A stretch of 64,000 nucleotides of DNA from Ascochyta rabiei. Lineage: Eukaryota > Ascomycota > Dothideomycetes > Pleosporales > Didymellaceae. Within the stretch, counting starts at the first letter, position 1. Each line of letters opens with the position of its first letter. The stretch spans positions 310,001 through 374,000 of the forward strand of contig NC_082415.1 in NCBI RefSeq assembly GCF_004011695.2. Direction: 5' to 3'. The translations under genes were made by a program, and so were the position numbers. The notes beneath the pieces are model-generated. The model was given only the letters and a program-made list of their open reading frames with translations, was not told where the DNA came from and made no database searches. This document shows positions 24,160 to 36,200 of the stretch, piece by piece.

Positions 24160-27100
24160 GCCTCGCCAGCTACCTAGGGGGCTCTTGGTTTAATTAAAGA
24201 GTCTGTTGCGAATTATAGTACTTACGTACTAATTAGCAGCAACTTATAAGGTACACAGGTGGTTCCTATGTGTTTTCTAAGTCTAGGTATCCTAACCATT
24301 TAACCAGGTATCTTTGTTAGTTGCTATTCCCTTAATATGTTACTATTTTTTTAACTTCCTATTTATCTTCGCTGTTGGCTTAATAATGGAAGTTCTTTTA
24401 GATGGGCGCTCTTAGGTTGGCTGGTTCTAATAGCGATATGTGGAACACAGGATAGATCTTTGCATCCTTTAGCAGATTAAGTCTATAGTTAACTGTGCTT
24501 ATCTGCTTAGAAATAAAAAAGGGTCTAACTTTAACGTGGTCTAGTTTTTTTGTTAGTCTTTGTGTGCGAAGGTTTTTGGTAAGGAGATAGACTTTATCCC
24601 CCTCTTTTAGCTAAGGTGCTGTTTTTCTTTTCTAGTTAATATATAAGATTGCTCGTTCTTAAGCCTTGCTGATGTTTTCTAGTGCCTTCTTGTGTACTTC
24701 CTTTAGTCTTGCTACTGAGGATATTGCTGATTCAGTCTGAATTAGCGTATCCAGACTTCTGGTAAAGAGATTTAGGTACATCCTGTGGTTCAGGAAGAAC
24801 AGCAATTTACCTGTTGCTTCTGACAATTTGTTGTTATATGTAATCTGTGCCATAGGTAACAGTAAAACCTAGTTGTCTTGCTACTGGTTGCTGTAAATCT
24901 ATAGGTATGTTTCTATGGTCTGATTAGTTCTTTCAGTCTGTCTATCCGTCTGCGGATGATAGGCTGTTGAGAGCTTCTTCTTGGTACCAATAGCTGCCAA
25001 GAGCGTAGTCTAGTAGTTTAACGTAAAGAGCTTGTCTTAATTACTAATAATTAATTTAGGTATACTATAATGCCTTATGTGTCAATCTAGGAACACTTGT
25101 GTAAGCTGATCTGCAGTGTAACTATGTCAAAACAGTATTATTTTAGCGTACTTAGTGAATCTGTCGACTATAACAAAGATCGAGTTGTAGTTGTATCTAG
25201 TGACAGGGTCTCTTAAGATAGGCAGCTAAGTAATAAAATCTATTGTGATGTTTGTCTATAGTGCCGTTAGCGGCTCCATTACCTATATTTCTCCGTATTT
25301 TACGTGTGTACTATGTTTATTTTGCTGGCAGTTAATACAGTTTTTTATATATTTAGTAACCTTATCCTTTATGTTGCTAAACTTGTAGTATTGTTTAATA
25401 AGTTCTATTATGCGTGTAATTCCAGGGTGTCTGTGTAGCAGGTTATTATAGTAATTAGCTATAATTTTATCCTAAAGTTCCTCTAGTACGTCTAATGTAA
25501 TGCGCTGGTTGATTTTAATTCGCATTATGTTGTTAAGCTGCTGCAATGGTCCTAGGGATCTATCGTTGTTGATTCCTAACACTGCGAACTGGTTAATCGT
25601 TTTTTCTTTAGCAAGGTTGTGTCGTTAACTAAGTGCATCAGCTCTGCTATTGTCCTTGCCTGGAGTGTATAGTATCCTGAATTTGTATTATCTAAGTATC
25701 TCAGACTAACATACTTAGCGTCTATTTAAGACTTTACTTGTGGTAAAGTATACCAGGTTCTTGTAGTTAGTATAGATAGTAAGTTCTAAGCAACTTTCTA
25801 CGTATAGTTACTAATGTTCCAGGGCTGATACAATTGTAAGTAATTCTTTATTGTGCACATTGTAGCGTTCTTCTAGTCCTAAGAACTTGCGTAAGTAGTA
25901 TGCGATAGGGTGCTATAGTCTATCCTTTTCTTACGTAATATATGCGCCTAATGCGAGATCTAAGGCATTAGTCTCTATGCGCATTAGTTTGCTGCTGTAA
26001 AATATAATTAATATAGGAGGTGCAATATAGGCTTGCTTAAGTGCCTTAAATATATTGTCTTGTTCTTGTCCCTACTTAAATAGTGTGTCCTTCTGCGTGA
26101 GCTTTGTCAGCAGGATTGCAATCTTAGAGTAGTCCTTAATAAAGCGTCGGTTAAAGTTAACAAATCCTAAGAATTCCTAGATCTGCTTGACCGTTTTTAG
26201 CGTCTGCCAGGTCCTAACTACTTCCACCTTGGTTGGACTAATCTTGACTCTGTGTCGTCCTACAATGTACCCCAGAAATTCAACTTCCTCCTTATACTAT
26301 TCGCACTTTTTAGGTTTAAGCTGTAGGTCTGCCTGCCGTAGGCATTCTAGCACTTCTGTGACGTGTTGCGTGTGCTCTTTTAGTGTCTTTAAGTACACTA
26401 AGATATCGTCTAGGTACGCTACTACAGTTCTGTTAAGGTGTGTTCTAAGGACGTTGTTAATTAACTCCTAACACGTTGCTAGTGCGTTTGTTAGACTAAA
26501 CAGCATGACTAGGTACTTATAGAGTCCGTATCGCGTCCTAAATGCTGTTTTCTATTCTTCTTCTTCCTTTATACGTATAAGGTTGTACGCACCTTATAGA
26601 TCTAACGCTGTAAAGTACTAAGCTCCTGCTAGCTGGTCCTGCAACTCTGTAATGTTTGGGAGCAGGTAGCGGTTCTTAATAGTGATTTTATTAAGCTTCC
26701 TGAAGTTGATGCAAGGTTGTAGCTTGCTATCCTTCTTAGGAACAAACATGATTAGGTACCCTGCAGGTGATTCCAATCTTCTAATAAATCCCTTCTTAAG
26801 GTTCTCCTTAATGTACTTATAAAGTACTTTAAGTTCCTTTTCTAATAGTTAGTATAATAGCCCAAAAGTCAGTGTCTTTCCTTCCTGGAGCTTGATCTTG
26901 TGATCCTAGGGTTTATGCTTAGGCAGGGCTTTTGCTGTAAGCTCTTCTCTAAACATCTCTACGTACTGTCAGTAAACGTTAGGGATGACAGGAGGTGCAC
27001 TCTTTTCCTCCTTAACTCTCGCTTTGTGATCTGTAGGGCTCTTGGTATCTGCAGAGTTAACTGCTCTATCTTGGCGCGTCTTATGTGTTAAAGAGACATT

Positions 27101-29640
27101 GTTAATCTCCTTCTTATCTACCAGCTGCTGCGTGCACTGCATAGGCGTAGATGTATTAGTGCCGCATTTGCATCCTTCTAGCAAAAGTCTTTCTTGTGCC
27201 TAGTCTATCTTTAGGTTGTGCTTTTATAACTAGGGAAGTCCTAGTATAATGTTGTGCGTGGCCTTTGTAAAGACGTCTAGGTTTATTTCCTTGTAGTGCC
27301 CCTGTATCTGTAGGGGTGCCGCTATCACTTCAAACATGATTAGCGGTTCGTCCGGCATTAATTCTCTATTAGCTACTTAGAGCAAGTAAGCGTGTTTCTT
27401 GCGATATAATCTAAGTCTAGCTTAGAACACCGTTGTCTGGGATATATAGTTCGCTTGTGCTCCTAAGTCTAAGAGTACTAAAAAGACTACTCTATTTAGT
27501 TTGATAGGTAGTTTAATAAGGTGATTAGTCCTGATGCTATTAATAGATTAATCTCTAGGGCTCGTAGGCGCTGGCCTAAAAAAGTCCCCTTATTACTAAA
27601 CCCTTCGTATTCCTTAGTAGTGCGGTGTTTCTTGCAGTCCGCATTAAGACAGTTCTGGCAGTGTGCGTTGTAGCAACTTCTGTTAACTACTAGCTGTATT
27701 TGTATTGTAGCCTGTGGGTTATCTGTACCAGGAAAGTGTGCTTTCTGGCGTTTGTTAATAAGATGAAGTTCACACAGGTTATTGTAACACTAGTACCATT
27801 AGTTACAACAGAGGCCTTGTTGTGCCAGGAACTATCCTGCACTAAGCTTCTTGTTATAATAGATTATGTATCTGTCCTTAGAGCATGCTGTCCACGTAAG
27901 GTTTCTATGTTTTAGGTTTTAGTGGTCCAGGATGTACTGTGGCTGTGGGCTAATTGGCAGTAGCTCTTCTTTCTGCTTCCGCATACGTTCTAGGCTGAGC
28001 TGTGTCTCTTACTTACACTAAAGCTGGTCTTTAGCTTCTTCTAGGTTGTTAGCAAACTTTTTACTGTTATTAATTTCTTTCTTAAACTGGTAGACGAGCT
28101 CCTGGAGCTCTGGTGTCATTTCCGCTATCTCAGGTCCTTTAATAGGGCTGACAAGTTCCTAACACATTCAGCAATAGGCTTCTTTGTCTTCTTGCTTCTG
28201 GTGTTGCTGAGCTAAGCGCTGTTATTTGCGCGTTGCTTTAGCGATCTGGCTAAGTGTTTGTCCTAAAGTGTCTAGCAGGTTGTCTATCTTCTGCTAGTAG
28301 TCTTCTGTTTCCTTGTAGGCTAGGATGTTGTTAAGCCTGTCGTCCTTCTTCGCGCTTTTAGGTTTTAGTTCTACAACTATTAATTCTCTACTATTAGGGG
28401 TGAAGTAACGCGTTCCTTGTTTGTAGAAGGACCTATTGTACTTCTTGCCTATTTAGACTCTGCTGTAGGTCCTCTTGTATTCTACTGCGTGGTATTGTTG
28501 ATTGTTGTTGGAGTAGTACTCTGTCTCTTCGCCTGTCTGGGCGTCCTGGTAAGGTGTTGCTACACGAATTGGAGGTACAATACAGTCGTTATCGTCCTCT
28601 AGACCAGACTCTAGGTCTTCTAGCAGTCGTCCTATATTATTAGTAAGAATTTCCTATTTACTAGCTTCTGTGTTGTTATAATTACAGGCAAGTATATTTA
28701 ACTGGCAGTGAACCTTGTTTATCTAGTAGTCTCTGGCAAAGTAGCCTGGTTTGCTATAGTTGTAGCAGTCCTTGCTACCTCCTAATTGCTTGCCCCCTCT
28801 AGGCTTCTTATCCCATCGCTTGGGTGGTCCTTTGTTGAGGTTTAAGAGGTCTATTGCTTCAGGTCCGTAGTATCCACTCTAAGTGTTGCTGTAAATACAG
28901 CGACTGGTATTTGGCTGGTTACAGCCTCCTTGCTGTCCTCAGTTCAGGTTGTTGCGCTACTAGTTCCTTGGTGGCGGTTGGTTAGTAGCGATAACGGTAG
29001 TGCGCGCTCTAGGATTGTCTTAAAGTTCCTGCTAAAGTTTGTAGAGTTATACATTAATGTTAATAGCAGTGTTAATAAGCTTATTAAGGGTTTCTGTACT
29101 TGCGCTAGTGCGCATAAGTTCTTTCTTAACCTTAGGCTTTAATCCTTGTTAAAACATAGTAATTAGAGCAGTATTGTCCTAGTCAGTGTTAGCAGCAAGC
29201 TGCTGAAATTCTGCGGCGTAGTTGGCGGCTGACTTGTCCTGCTTAATCTTCTAAATGTTGCAGCAGGCAATGTGTGGTTTGTTAGAGACTCCGAAGATTA
29301 GCTTAATCTTCTCTTTAAATAGGTTGAAGTCTCTTATCTATACATCTACGTTGTCTAGAGCTTTGCTATCTTAGTACTGCTGTACAAAGGGCTTAATCTA
29401 GGTAAACGCTTTGCCACGCATGTAGCTAGCTGCAAGGACTACTTGTTTAATCTCAGGAACCTTCTCGCCTTAGAAGGTGAAGAAGAGATCCTATTAAATA
29501 AGCTAGTTATTAAGCTTGCTGCAGTCTCTGTGGTAAAGGTTGGGTTTATTAACGTTCATGCCTAAGGTGTAGACTGGTGGGTCTACGTCAACGTCTATGT
29601 TAGAGCTGCTAGGGGTAGCATGGGATCCTGTAGAGGTACT
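24160..29640 (-). pseudogene. Gypsy A gag-pol with chromodomain
   Basis: Right to left. Gag (about 28390-29620) has a damaged zinc knuckle near 28725-28770. Protease (about 27200-27560) has a DLGAQANYIS active-site block where D-S/T-G is expected. RT (about 26100-26900) has an intact Y-L-D-D-I-L-V-Y motif, with both Asp codons at 26405-26410. RNase H is at about 25650-26050. Integrase has a CxxC half zinc finger near 25330, a first core Asp kept (TIDFIT, about 25235), and the second apparently Asn. It ends in a chromodomain with KWLGYLD near 24280-24310. Nearly all remaining stops are TAG/TAA. The open stretches at 24659-24853 and 26969-27184 are pieces of this polyprotein, not genes. Non-functional as read. 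Confidence 0.88.
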
Positions 29641-29660
29641 TATCTTAGGGGTGTTTAAAA

Positions 29661-30147
29661 TATTAAAGTTGTACTTTAGTTAAAGACTATAAGCACTAAT
29701 TCTATTAGTTCTTAGAGATAAGTACAGTTACTAGATTAGTAAGGGTTATTAACTAAGCAAAGCTTGTAAAGATAGGGTGCAATAAATAGTACAGAGTAGA
29801 CTGTCTAGTTTAAGAGCAGGTTAAGATTCTAAAGACAAACTTAATTAATAAGGTTAAACACAAACTATAAGGGTTGTGTTCCTGCTAACTATATACTAAA
29901 GAGATACAGTACTTATTAATAAGTAACTAGAGTTAGTCTAATAAAATATATAAGGGTGCTTGTGGACAAGTATATTGTACCATGCTTGTTAACAAGCAGT
30001 TACGTGCGTCATGCTCGTTAACGAGCAGTCACGTGACATCCCTATCTGTTCTGTCCTTCTCCACTGTTCGTTCCTTCAGAGCAGAGTCAGGGGTCTTGGT
30101 TGGCTGGTACTTATGTTTGTGCCGTGCCCTAGCACAGGATCGTAACA
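29661..30147 (-). repeat. 5' LTR of gypsy A
   Basis: 487 bp, the same length as the 3' LTR. It differs mostly by changes of the RIP type, including its outer TG tip read as TA at 29661-29662. Confidence 0.93.
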
Positions 30148-30872
30148 GGTTAGCGCTATCTTTATTACTAAATATAAGAAGTCTTAGATAGTGTCTTATA
30201 TATTATACATTTTAGTAATACCCTCTGTTTTAGTGTTAGTTACAGCATAATTATACTTAAGGAGCTAGGTATCCTAGCTTCTAGGTTATCTTATTAGTTT
30301 AAGGGCTGCTAGGTATTAGTGGCGTACGCGTAATTGTTCTTCTTTAGTATTAATACTAACTATGTGTTTAAGGCTTATAAGCTATATTTAAATTAATTTA
30401 CCTAGTTAGCAGCAGTTCTTTATAAGGTAAGGTGATACTAAGCTTTATATAAACATTACTACCTTGTCTAGGTTAGCTTGTTCCTTGCAGTAGTCTCTAT
30501 CTGCTATTTTGTAGGATTTAAGGCAGCTCTTCTAATAGTTATTATCTTCCTTCTATTCCTTTAGGCTGTTAGCTAATAGTTTAGATAGGATTATAGGAAG
30601 CTAAGGGTTTCCTTGTTTATTATTGCTAAGGGCTAGCCTCCTCTTATAGTTAGTGATATCTAGAACGTTAGGCACTTATGGCTTTCTCCTTAGAGGGATA
30701 GTCTAATTTAGGTCTATCTTCTCCTATACGTCTAGAAAGGCACAGCAGGTCTATAGTTAATATAACTAAGGTGTGTAGGTTATATAAACTATAAGAATTA
30801 TTATTAAATTATGTATTATTAATAGCGACATATTAAAAGGGTATTTTTAGTAGTGTTAGTAAGACTCTTAAT
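30148..30872 (-). pseudogene. Copia copy 2, gag/5' portion
   Basis: This resumes copia copy 2 after the gypsy A insertion and matches 7283-8003 of copy 1. It is the 5' gag end next to the LTR. No intact frame remains. Confidence 0.8.
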
Positions 30873-31034
30873 TGTTAGATAATATGCTTAATGTGCAAAG
30901 ATAATAATAAAGGTAATTAATAAATAATTATCTGTCTTAATGGCTCATTTTATGTGTGTGTGCCGCTAGCCCCTAAGTTAGCCAAGGTTAACCCCAAGCC
31001 CTTAACTTGGCTCGGCAAGGTTAGTTATCTGATA
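30873..31034 (-). repeat. 5' LTR of copia copy 2
   Basis: 162 bp, from TGTTAGATAATATGC to ATCTGATA, followed by the AAAGT duplication. Confidence 0.92.
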
Positions 31035-32904
31035 AAAGTACTAGAGATTCTTATAGTTAGTTAGGATAGTAAACAGCCTAGTAACAAACCCTAATTTAGC
31101 TGCCTAGACCCCTAGGCACTTTATAACAGCAGTTAACTCCTTATTATAGATAGTGTAGTTCTATTATTCTGTTATAAGTGTAGTAGAGTAGTACGCTATG
31201 TGGTAAAGCACCTTCCTATGCTATTAAGAAAGGCAGCTACCTAACGCCTTACTAGAGTAGTCTACCTCTAGTAGTGTCTCTTACTTAGGGTCCTACTAGG
31301 CTAGGACTAGTTCTGTTATAAATGCGTTTTTTAGCCAGTAGAACGCCGCGTCCTCCTCCTGCCTCTACTAGAACAGGATATCCTTCCCTATAAGTTAATT
31401 AAGTAGGGTAGTAATATTAGAGAAGGCTAGGATAAAGTCCTAGTAGAAGTTAGTAAACCCTAGGAAACTATAGACTCTGCGCAAAGACTGTATAGCTTCC
31501 TAATTACAGATAGCCTTAACCCTCTTAGGATTAGAATAAATATCCTTTCTAGCTTCTATAATATATCTTAGGTATTATACCTCCTTTATTTTAAATACAC
31601 ACTTCTTAAGATCTAAATACAGCCCTATATTACGTAGGAGCGTAAGAACTCTGCTAACCTTCTCTAAGTAGTCTGTTCTAGACCTACTACTGTAAATAAG
31701 GACATTATCTAGGTACGTAGTAGCATAGTTACCTAATATCTCCTAAAGCGCGCTGTTAATGTAACGCTAGAAGGACGCTAGTACTCTAGCTAAGCTAAAT
31801 AGGCAGACTAACTACTTAAAGAGCCTAAAATAAGTATAGAATATAGTAAGGTGCTTATTACCTTCTATAACATAAATCTAGTAAAATGCTGCATAGACAT
31901 TAACTTTAGAAAACTAGTAGGCACCCCCTAGTGTACGCAACGTCTCCTTAATAAGAGGAAGTAGGTACTAGTTAGTAATTATAATGCTATTAAGTGTGTA
32001 ATAGTCTACGTACATACGCTACCTGCTAGAGGACTTTTTAACTAGCAGGACTAGGGCCCCTACTAGGGAAGAGGAGGCGCAGATCTACCCCTTGTCTATT
32101 AGTGCTAACACCTGCTTCTATAGCTTAGGTAGCTAGTCCCTTAGCATGTTGTACAGAGGGCCCTAGGGTAGAGGCTCCTTCTTCCTAGACTAGTTGCGTT
32201 ACAACTATATATAGTAATCTATCTAGCACCTATATAGAGGAAGGCTAGAGGCCTTACCCTTATTAAATTGGTCCTAAAACTAGACTAACTTAGGGGGGAG
32301 AGGGTCTACCTCCTCTGCTGTCCCTTACGCTCTTAGGGATTAAACTAAGAAGGTTCTAGTAATATTGTAGAGGCTTATAGAGACAAACTAGTCCCTAGGT
32401 AGGTGCTTCTAGAGCCTATTAGCTAAGGTCTTATTAAACTTAGTTACTAATAGAAGAGCTATATAAACGTTTGCTATATACTGTAAGGACTTATAGACTA
32501 TAAGGTTCCCTACCTGTTATATCCTTAGTATGCCCTTTTCTACGTCTAATACTATACCCTCTTATTAAAGCTAGGGCTTCCCTAGAATAACATTCTAGCT
32601 TAGACCTAGCACTACGTAGGCTACAGCCTATAAGCGCTACCTGTCTAAGTTATACCTAAACAGGACTAAATAGGAGATTATAGACTTCCTACTAGTACCT
32701 ACTACTTATACTAAGCGTTATAGCAGCACCTTAATAAAGTCTCCTCCTAAGTGCGTGGTAAATTTATTGCTTACTACACTAAAGTATTTACACCCTAAGT
32801 CTACTAGCGCGTTAGCCTAAATTACCCTGTTAATAAATAACAGAACGTAGAATAGGGGCTTGTCTATAGAGTCTGTGATAGCTCTTCTAGCAGCCTGTAA
32901 TACC
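31035..32904 (-). pseudogene. P-family RT and protease region (part 2 of split copy)
   Basis: The reverse complement of about 10590-12440 of the plus-strand P copy. The RT active site near 31705 again reads Y-L-D-N. The left join with 18844 and the right join with 41083 both restore the plus-strand P sequence, which shows that copia copy 2 and gypsy C were inserted into one older P element. The ATACC duplication at 32900-32904 closes the fragment. Confidence 0.8.
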
Positions 32905-33103
32905 TGTTACGAGTGTTCTCCCCACGCCAGGAGATACCTCGGCCAGGTCCTAGGCTAAGCCTGGGGACCTACCGGCCACACACGTATATAATATTCACAA
33001 ACCTTAAAACTTATCTATTAAGGATTTATTTTATCTCTTAAATATTACCCTATTATTTGTCCTATTTTGCTCTGCTCTATTGCCTGCCTACAGTAACCTT
33101 ACA
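32905..33103 (+). repeat. 5' LTR of gypsy C
   Basis: 199 bp. Compared with the 3' LTR it lacks TCA after the fifth base. It keeps CACGCCAGGAGATACC and GGCCAGGTCC, so this end is less mutated than the element interior. Confidence 0.9.
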
Positions 33104-33284
33104 ATTTAAATCCTTTATACTCCTCTTAGAACAGGCAGCTAATTAGCAGCAGAGGAGCAGGAAAAACCTAGCTATTACGATGGCAGGAGGACAACGTAAC
33201 CTCTGCTTAACTACTAGTAATATAGAAGAGCTACCCCCTTGCAATAACCCTAGTTAGGAGCTAGACACTTAATAACGCAACAAC

Positions 33285-36200
33285 ATGCTTAGGGTGTTGC
33301 TATTACCTATAGAGCTACTACTTAACCCTTATATTAGGGGTAAGTTAGACACTATAATAGCAGGCGTTATAACACTAGACGTTCTAACGCTACATGCTAC
33401 ACAACCTATAATAGACTTACTACAAGCTTCTGTCCTATTATTACTAGAAGCACTTAATAAGGCAGAACTGTCTAGTGCTACTAAGCAGGAGATTAAAATC
33501 TAGCAACAATAATTTAACTAGGTAGTTAAAACCCTATAACAGACGCACGCTGGACACGTACTAGGTAGCTAACGCCTAGCATTTAATAAGGCTAGTAGAA
33601 TAATATAAGTCCTTAATAATATTTAGCCTAAACTAAACCTTAGGATAGACAATAAGCCTCTATTAACCTAGTAGGTAGACTAGTAGATTAAGGATATAGA
33701 CACAGCGTTCTAGTACACTTAAGTACTTAAAGACTCTATAACCTACACCTACTAAATTATAGGCACTATCTACTATAGTGTCTACTAGAAATTAATTTAA
33801 CAACGTATTAATAAGGGATATATCTAGACCTAGGCCAACCTCTGCGCAGAAGAGGAGCAGCTTGTCTTAGACCTAGTCTTTACACAGTATAAAAACTATA
33901 ATAAGTGCTTTAACTATAAGTAGAAGTCTAATAATTTAGTTAATACCTTTCTAATAAAGTTATTTAAGTAGGAGTCTCTACTGCCCTATAACTTTATAAA
34001 GTCTAAAGACAGCAGTAACAACTATAAGTTTAAGATAGTATTTATATAGAGCCTTACGCCCCCTACACTCTAATATAAAATCTAGTAGAACAGTAGTCTA
34101 GAACATATTACTAAGTAGGCGGAGTTTAAACAGGCCCTCTAAAACGCAGAAACCTTAATAGTCCCCTTAAACTTAGGGTTACAGACTAAAGGTAGCAGTA
34201 GAAACAAGAGACCTCTTTCTTTAGACACTAGGAGAAAGTTTAAAAGGCATAATAGTCAGGCGTTAACCCCCTCTAGGAGCAACACTAGGAAGCACCTAGG
34301 AGACCCCTAGCTAACAACTAGTGCTACTAATTTATTAGGCAGAAGATAGAACCCTAAGGGAAACAACTATTAGTAATCCTAAGGTTAACTACAGAACTAG
34401 GGACAACAGCCCTAGGGATACTAGCAGCGGGGCTATTAGAGAGGCTGCGGAGGCAGCTATTAACATTCTAGTAGGAAGCTAAATCTAGGAAATATTAAGC
34501 CCTAGTTGCTAACCTGTCCTACCTGCAGCTAGTGTTAGAAACTAAGAAGAAGTAAACCTGCATAACAGTTACAGTCTAGCTTAATAACACTAATAGTAAC
34601 CCTAGGACTCTCCAGGCTCTATACGACTTAGGCTTAGAGCTAAACCTTATTACTAAGCATGCAGCTAGGGACTTAGGGCTTAACCTAGCAGGCACTAACT
34701 AACAACTAAAGGCTGTAGTCCTGGACAACACAGAGCTGTCCTTAACTAACTAGTACTAGTTAATAGTAGTCTGCTACAACAGCAAAGGAGTACCTAAGAC
34801 AATTAGACAAACTAAGTTCTAGTCTACATTATTTGTTAGGTATAACCTAGTTCTAGGTTTCCTATAGCTAGCTAAAGCAGACCTATATATCTATTTCTTA
34901 GCAGGAACCTATAAGTAGTTTACTAACAACGCTAAAAGGATATAGCTGTTAACTGCTAAACAATTATTTAGTAAGCTAGGTCTAGGCAAGTAGCTATATC
35001 TACTACACCCTAGAAGCCTAAACATAGGCGGCCTAGTAGACACCTACTAGACAGACGCTAGCTAGACACTAGACACAACCTATCTAGCTAAATAGCTAAG
35101 GATTATAGCAGTAGGACTTAACAGCAGCACTGTCCTAGGAGACAACGCTCTAGACGCAGAAGAACTTAAGTACATGCCTAAACACCTCTGTTATTAATAG
35201 TTTGCCTTTAGTAAACAATAAAAAGCATGTTAGTACTACACTAGGAGTACAACTACTCTATTAAGATTAAGGATAGAGCTAAAGTTTCTAACCTTCTAAT
35301 CTATAACCTGTCTTGTAGAGAGCTAGACATTCTCTAGGAGTACCTTAAGACAGCACAGGAGAAGGACTAGATCTGCCTAAGCAAGTCGCTGGCTAGTGCC
35401 CCTATTCTATTTGTCTCTAAGTTAGACAGCACTATAAGACTATGCATTAAATATTAAGGATTAAATAGGGTAACTATTAAGAACTAGTACCCTATACTGC
35501 TAGTTAGCAAGATAATAGACTACCTATTAAAAGTAAAGGTCTTTACTAAGCTAGATCTACGTAACGCCTACTACAGGCTCTAGATTAAGGAAGGTAATAA
35601 GTAGAAGACTGCGTTTAAGATACAGTAAAGTTATTTTAATACCTAGTAATACCTTTTAGCCTAGCAAACGTGCTAGCTACGTTTTAATCCTACATCTACT
35701 AAGCCTTAGGAGGCCTACTAGATTAAACCTGCGTAGTCTACCTTAATAACATCCTTATCTACTCCTAGGATAAGAAGGACCACAACAAGCACGTTAAGAA
35801 GGTCCTAGATCGCCTAGGTAAGTAGGGGATGTTTGCAAAGGCTAATAATTGCGTCTTCTCTAGCAAGTTAGTAAAGGTTCTAGGATTTATTATTACACTA
35901 GACGGTGTAGTTATAGACCCTAAGAGGGTCTACACTATTACTAAATAGCTAGAGCTATTAAGCTATAAGGACATCTATGTGTTCTAAGGCTTTACTAACT
36001 TCTATTAATAATTTATTTTTAACTATTTAATAATTGTCTAACTGCTTATTAACTATATAACAGCTGCCTAGAGCCTAACAAAGGACTAGTAGGCCCCTAG
36101 TCTAGAAAAAGGGAAGGTAAGACTAAAGAAAAGCTAAAAGGGACTAATAAAATAGTATAAACTATAGCACTGGCTAGAAGAAGCCTATATAGTGTTCCTT

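Larger units (their letters stand above)
23156..30147 (-). mobile_element. Complete Ty3/gypsy element, family A (youngest insertion)
   Basis: 487-bp LTRs lie at 23156-23642 and 29661-30147 (tips TGTT / AACA), with target duplication GGTTA at 23151-23155 and 30148-30152; total 6,992 bp. On the minus strand a polypurine tract (AGAGGAAGGGGGGATAG) sits directly before the 3' LTR at 23643. It sits inside copia copy 2. It still contains many TGA, TGG and TCA triplets that its surroundings lack, so it carries the lightest RIP load of the retroelements here. Confidence 0.95.
18845..31034 (-). mobile_element. Complete copia copy 2, interrupted by gypsy A
   Basis: 162-bp LTRs lie at 18845-19006 and 30873-31034, with target duplication AAAGT at 18840-18844 and 31035-31039. 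Removing the nested gypsy A element and one copy of its 5-bp duplication leaves 5,193 bp, exactly the length of copia copy 1. Coding is on the minus strand. RT (YVDN, about 20070) and the RNase H tail lie left of the insertion; the gag/5' part lies at 30148-30872. The frame is RIP-broken like copy 1. Confidence 0.93.

Noticed and set aside
24659..24853. A 64-codon open frame as a possible small gene
   Set aside because: It reads as part of the gypsy A integrase (MAQITYNNKLSEATG block) within the polyprotein frame.
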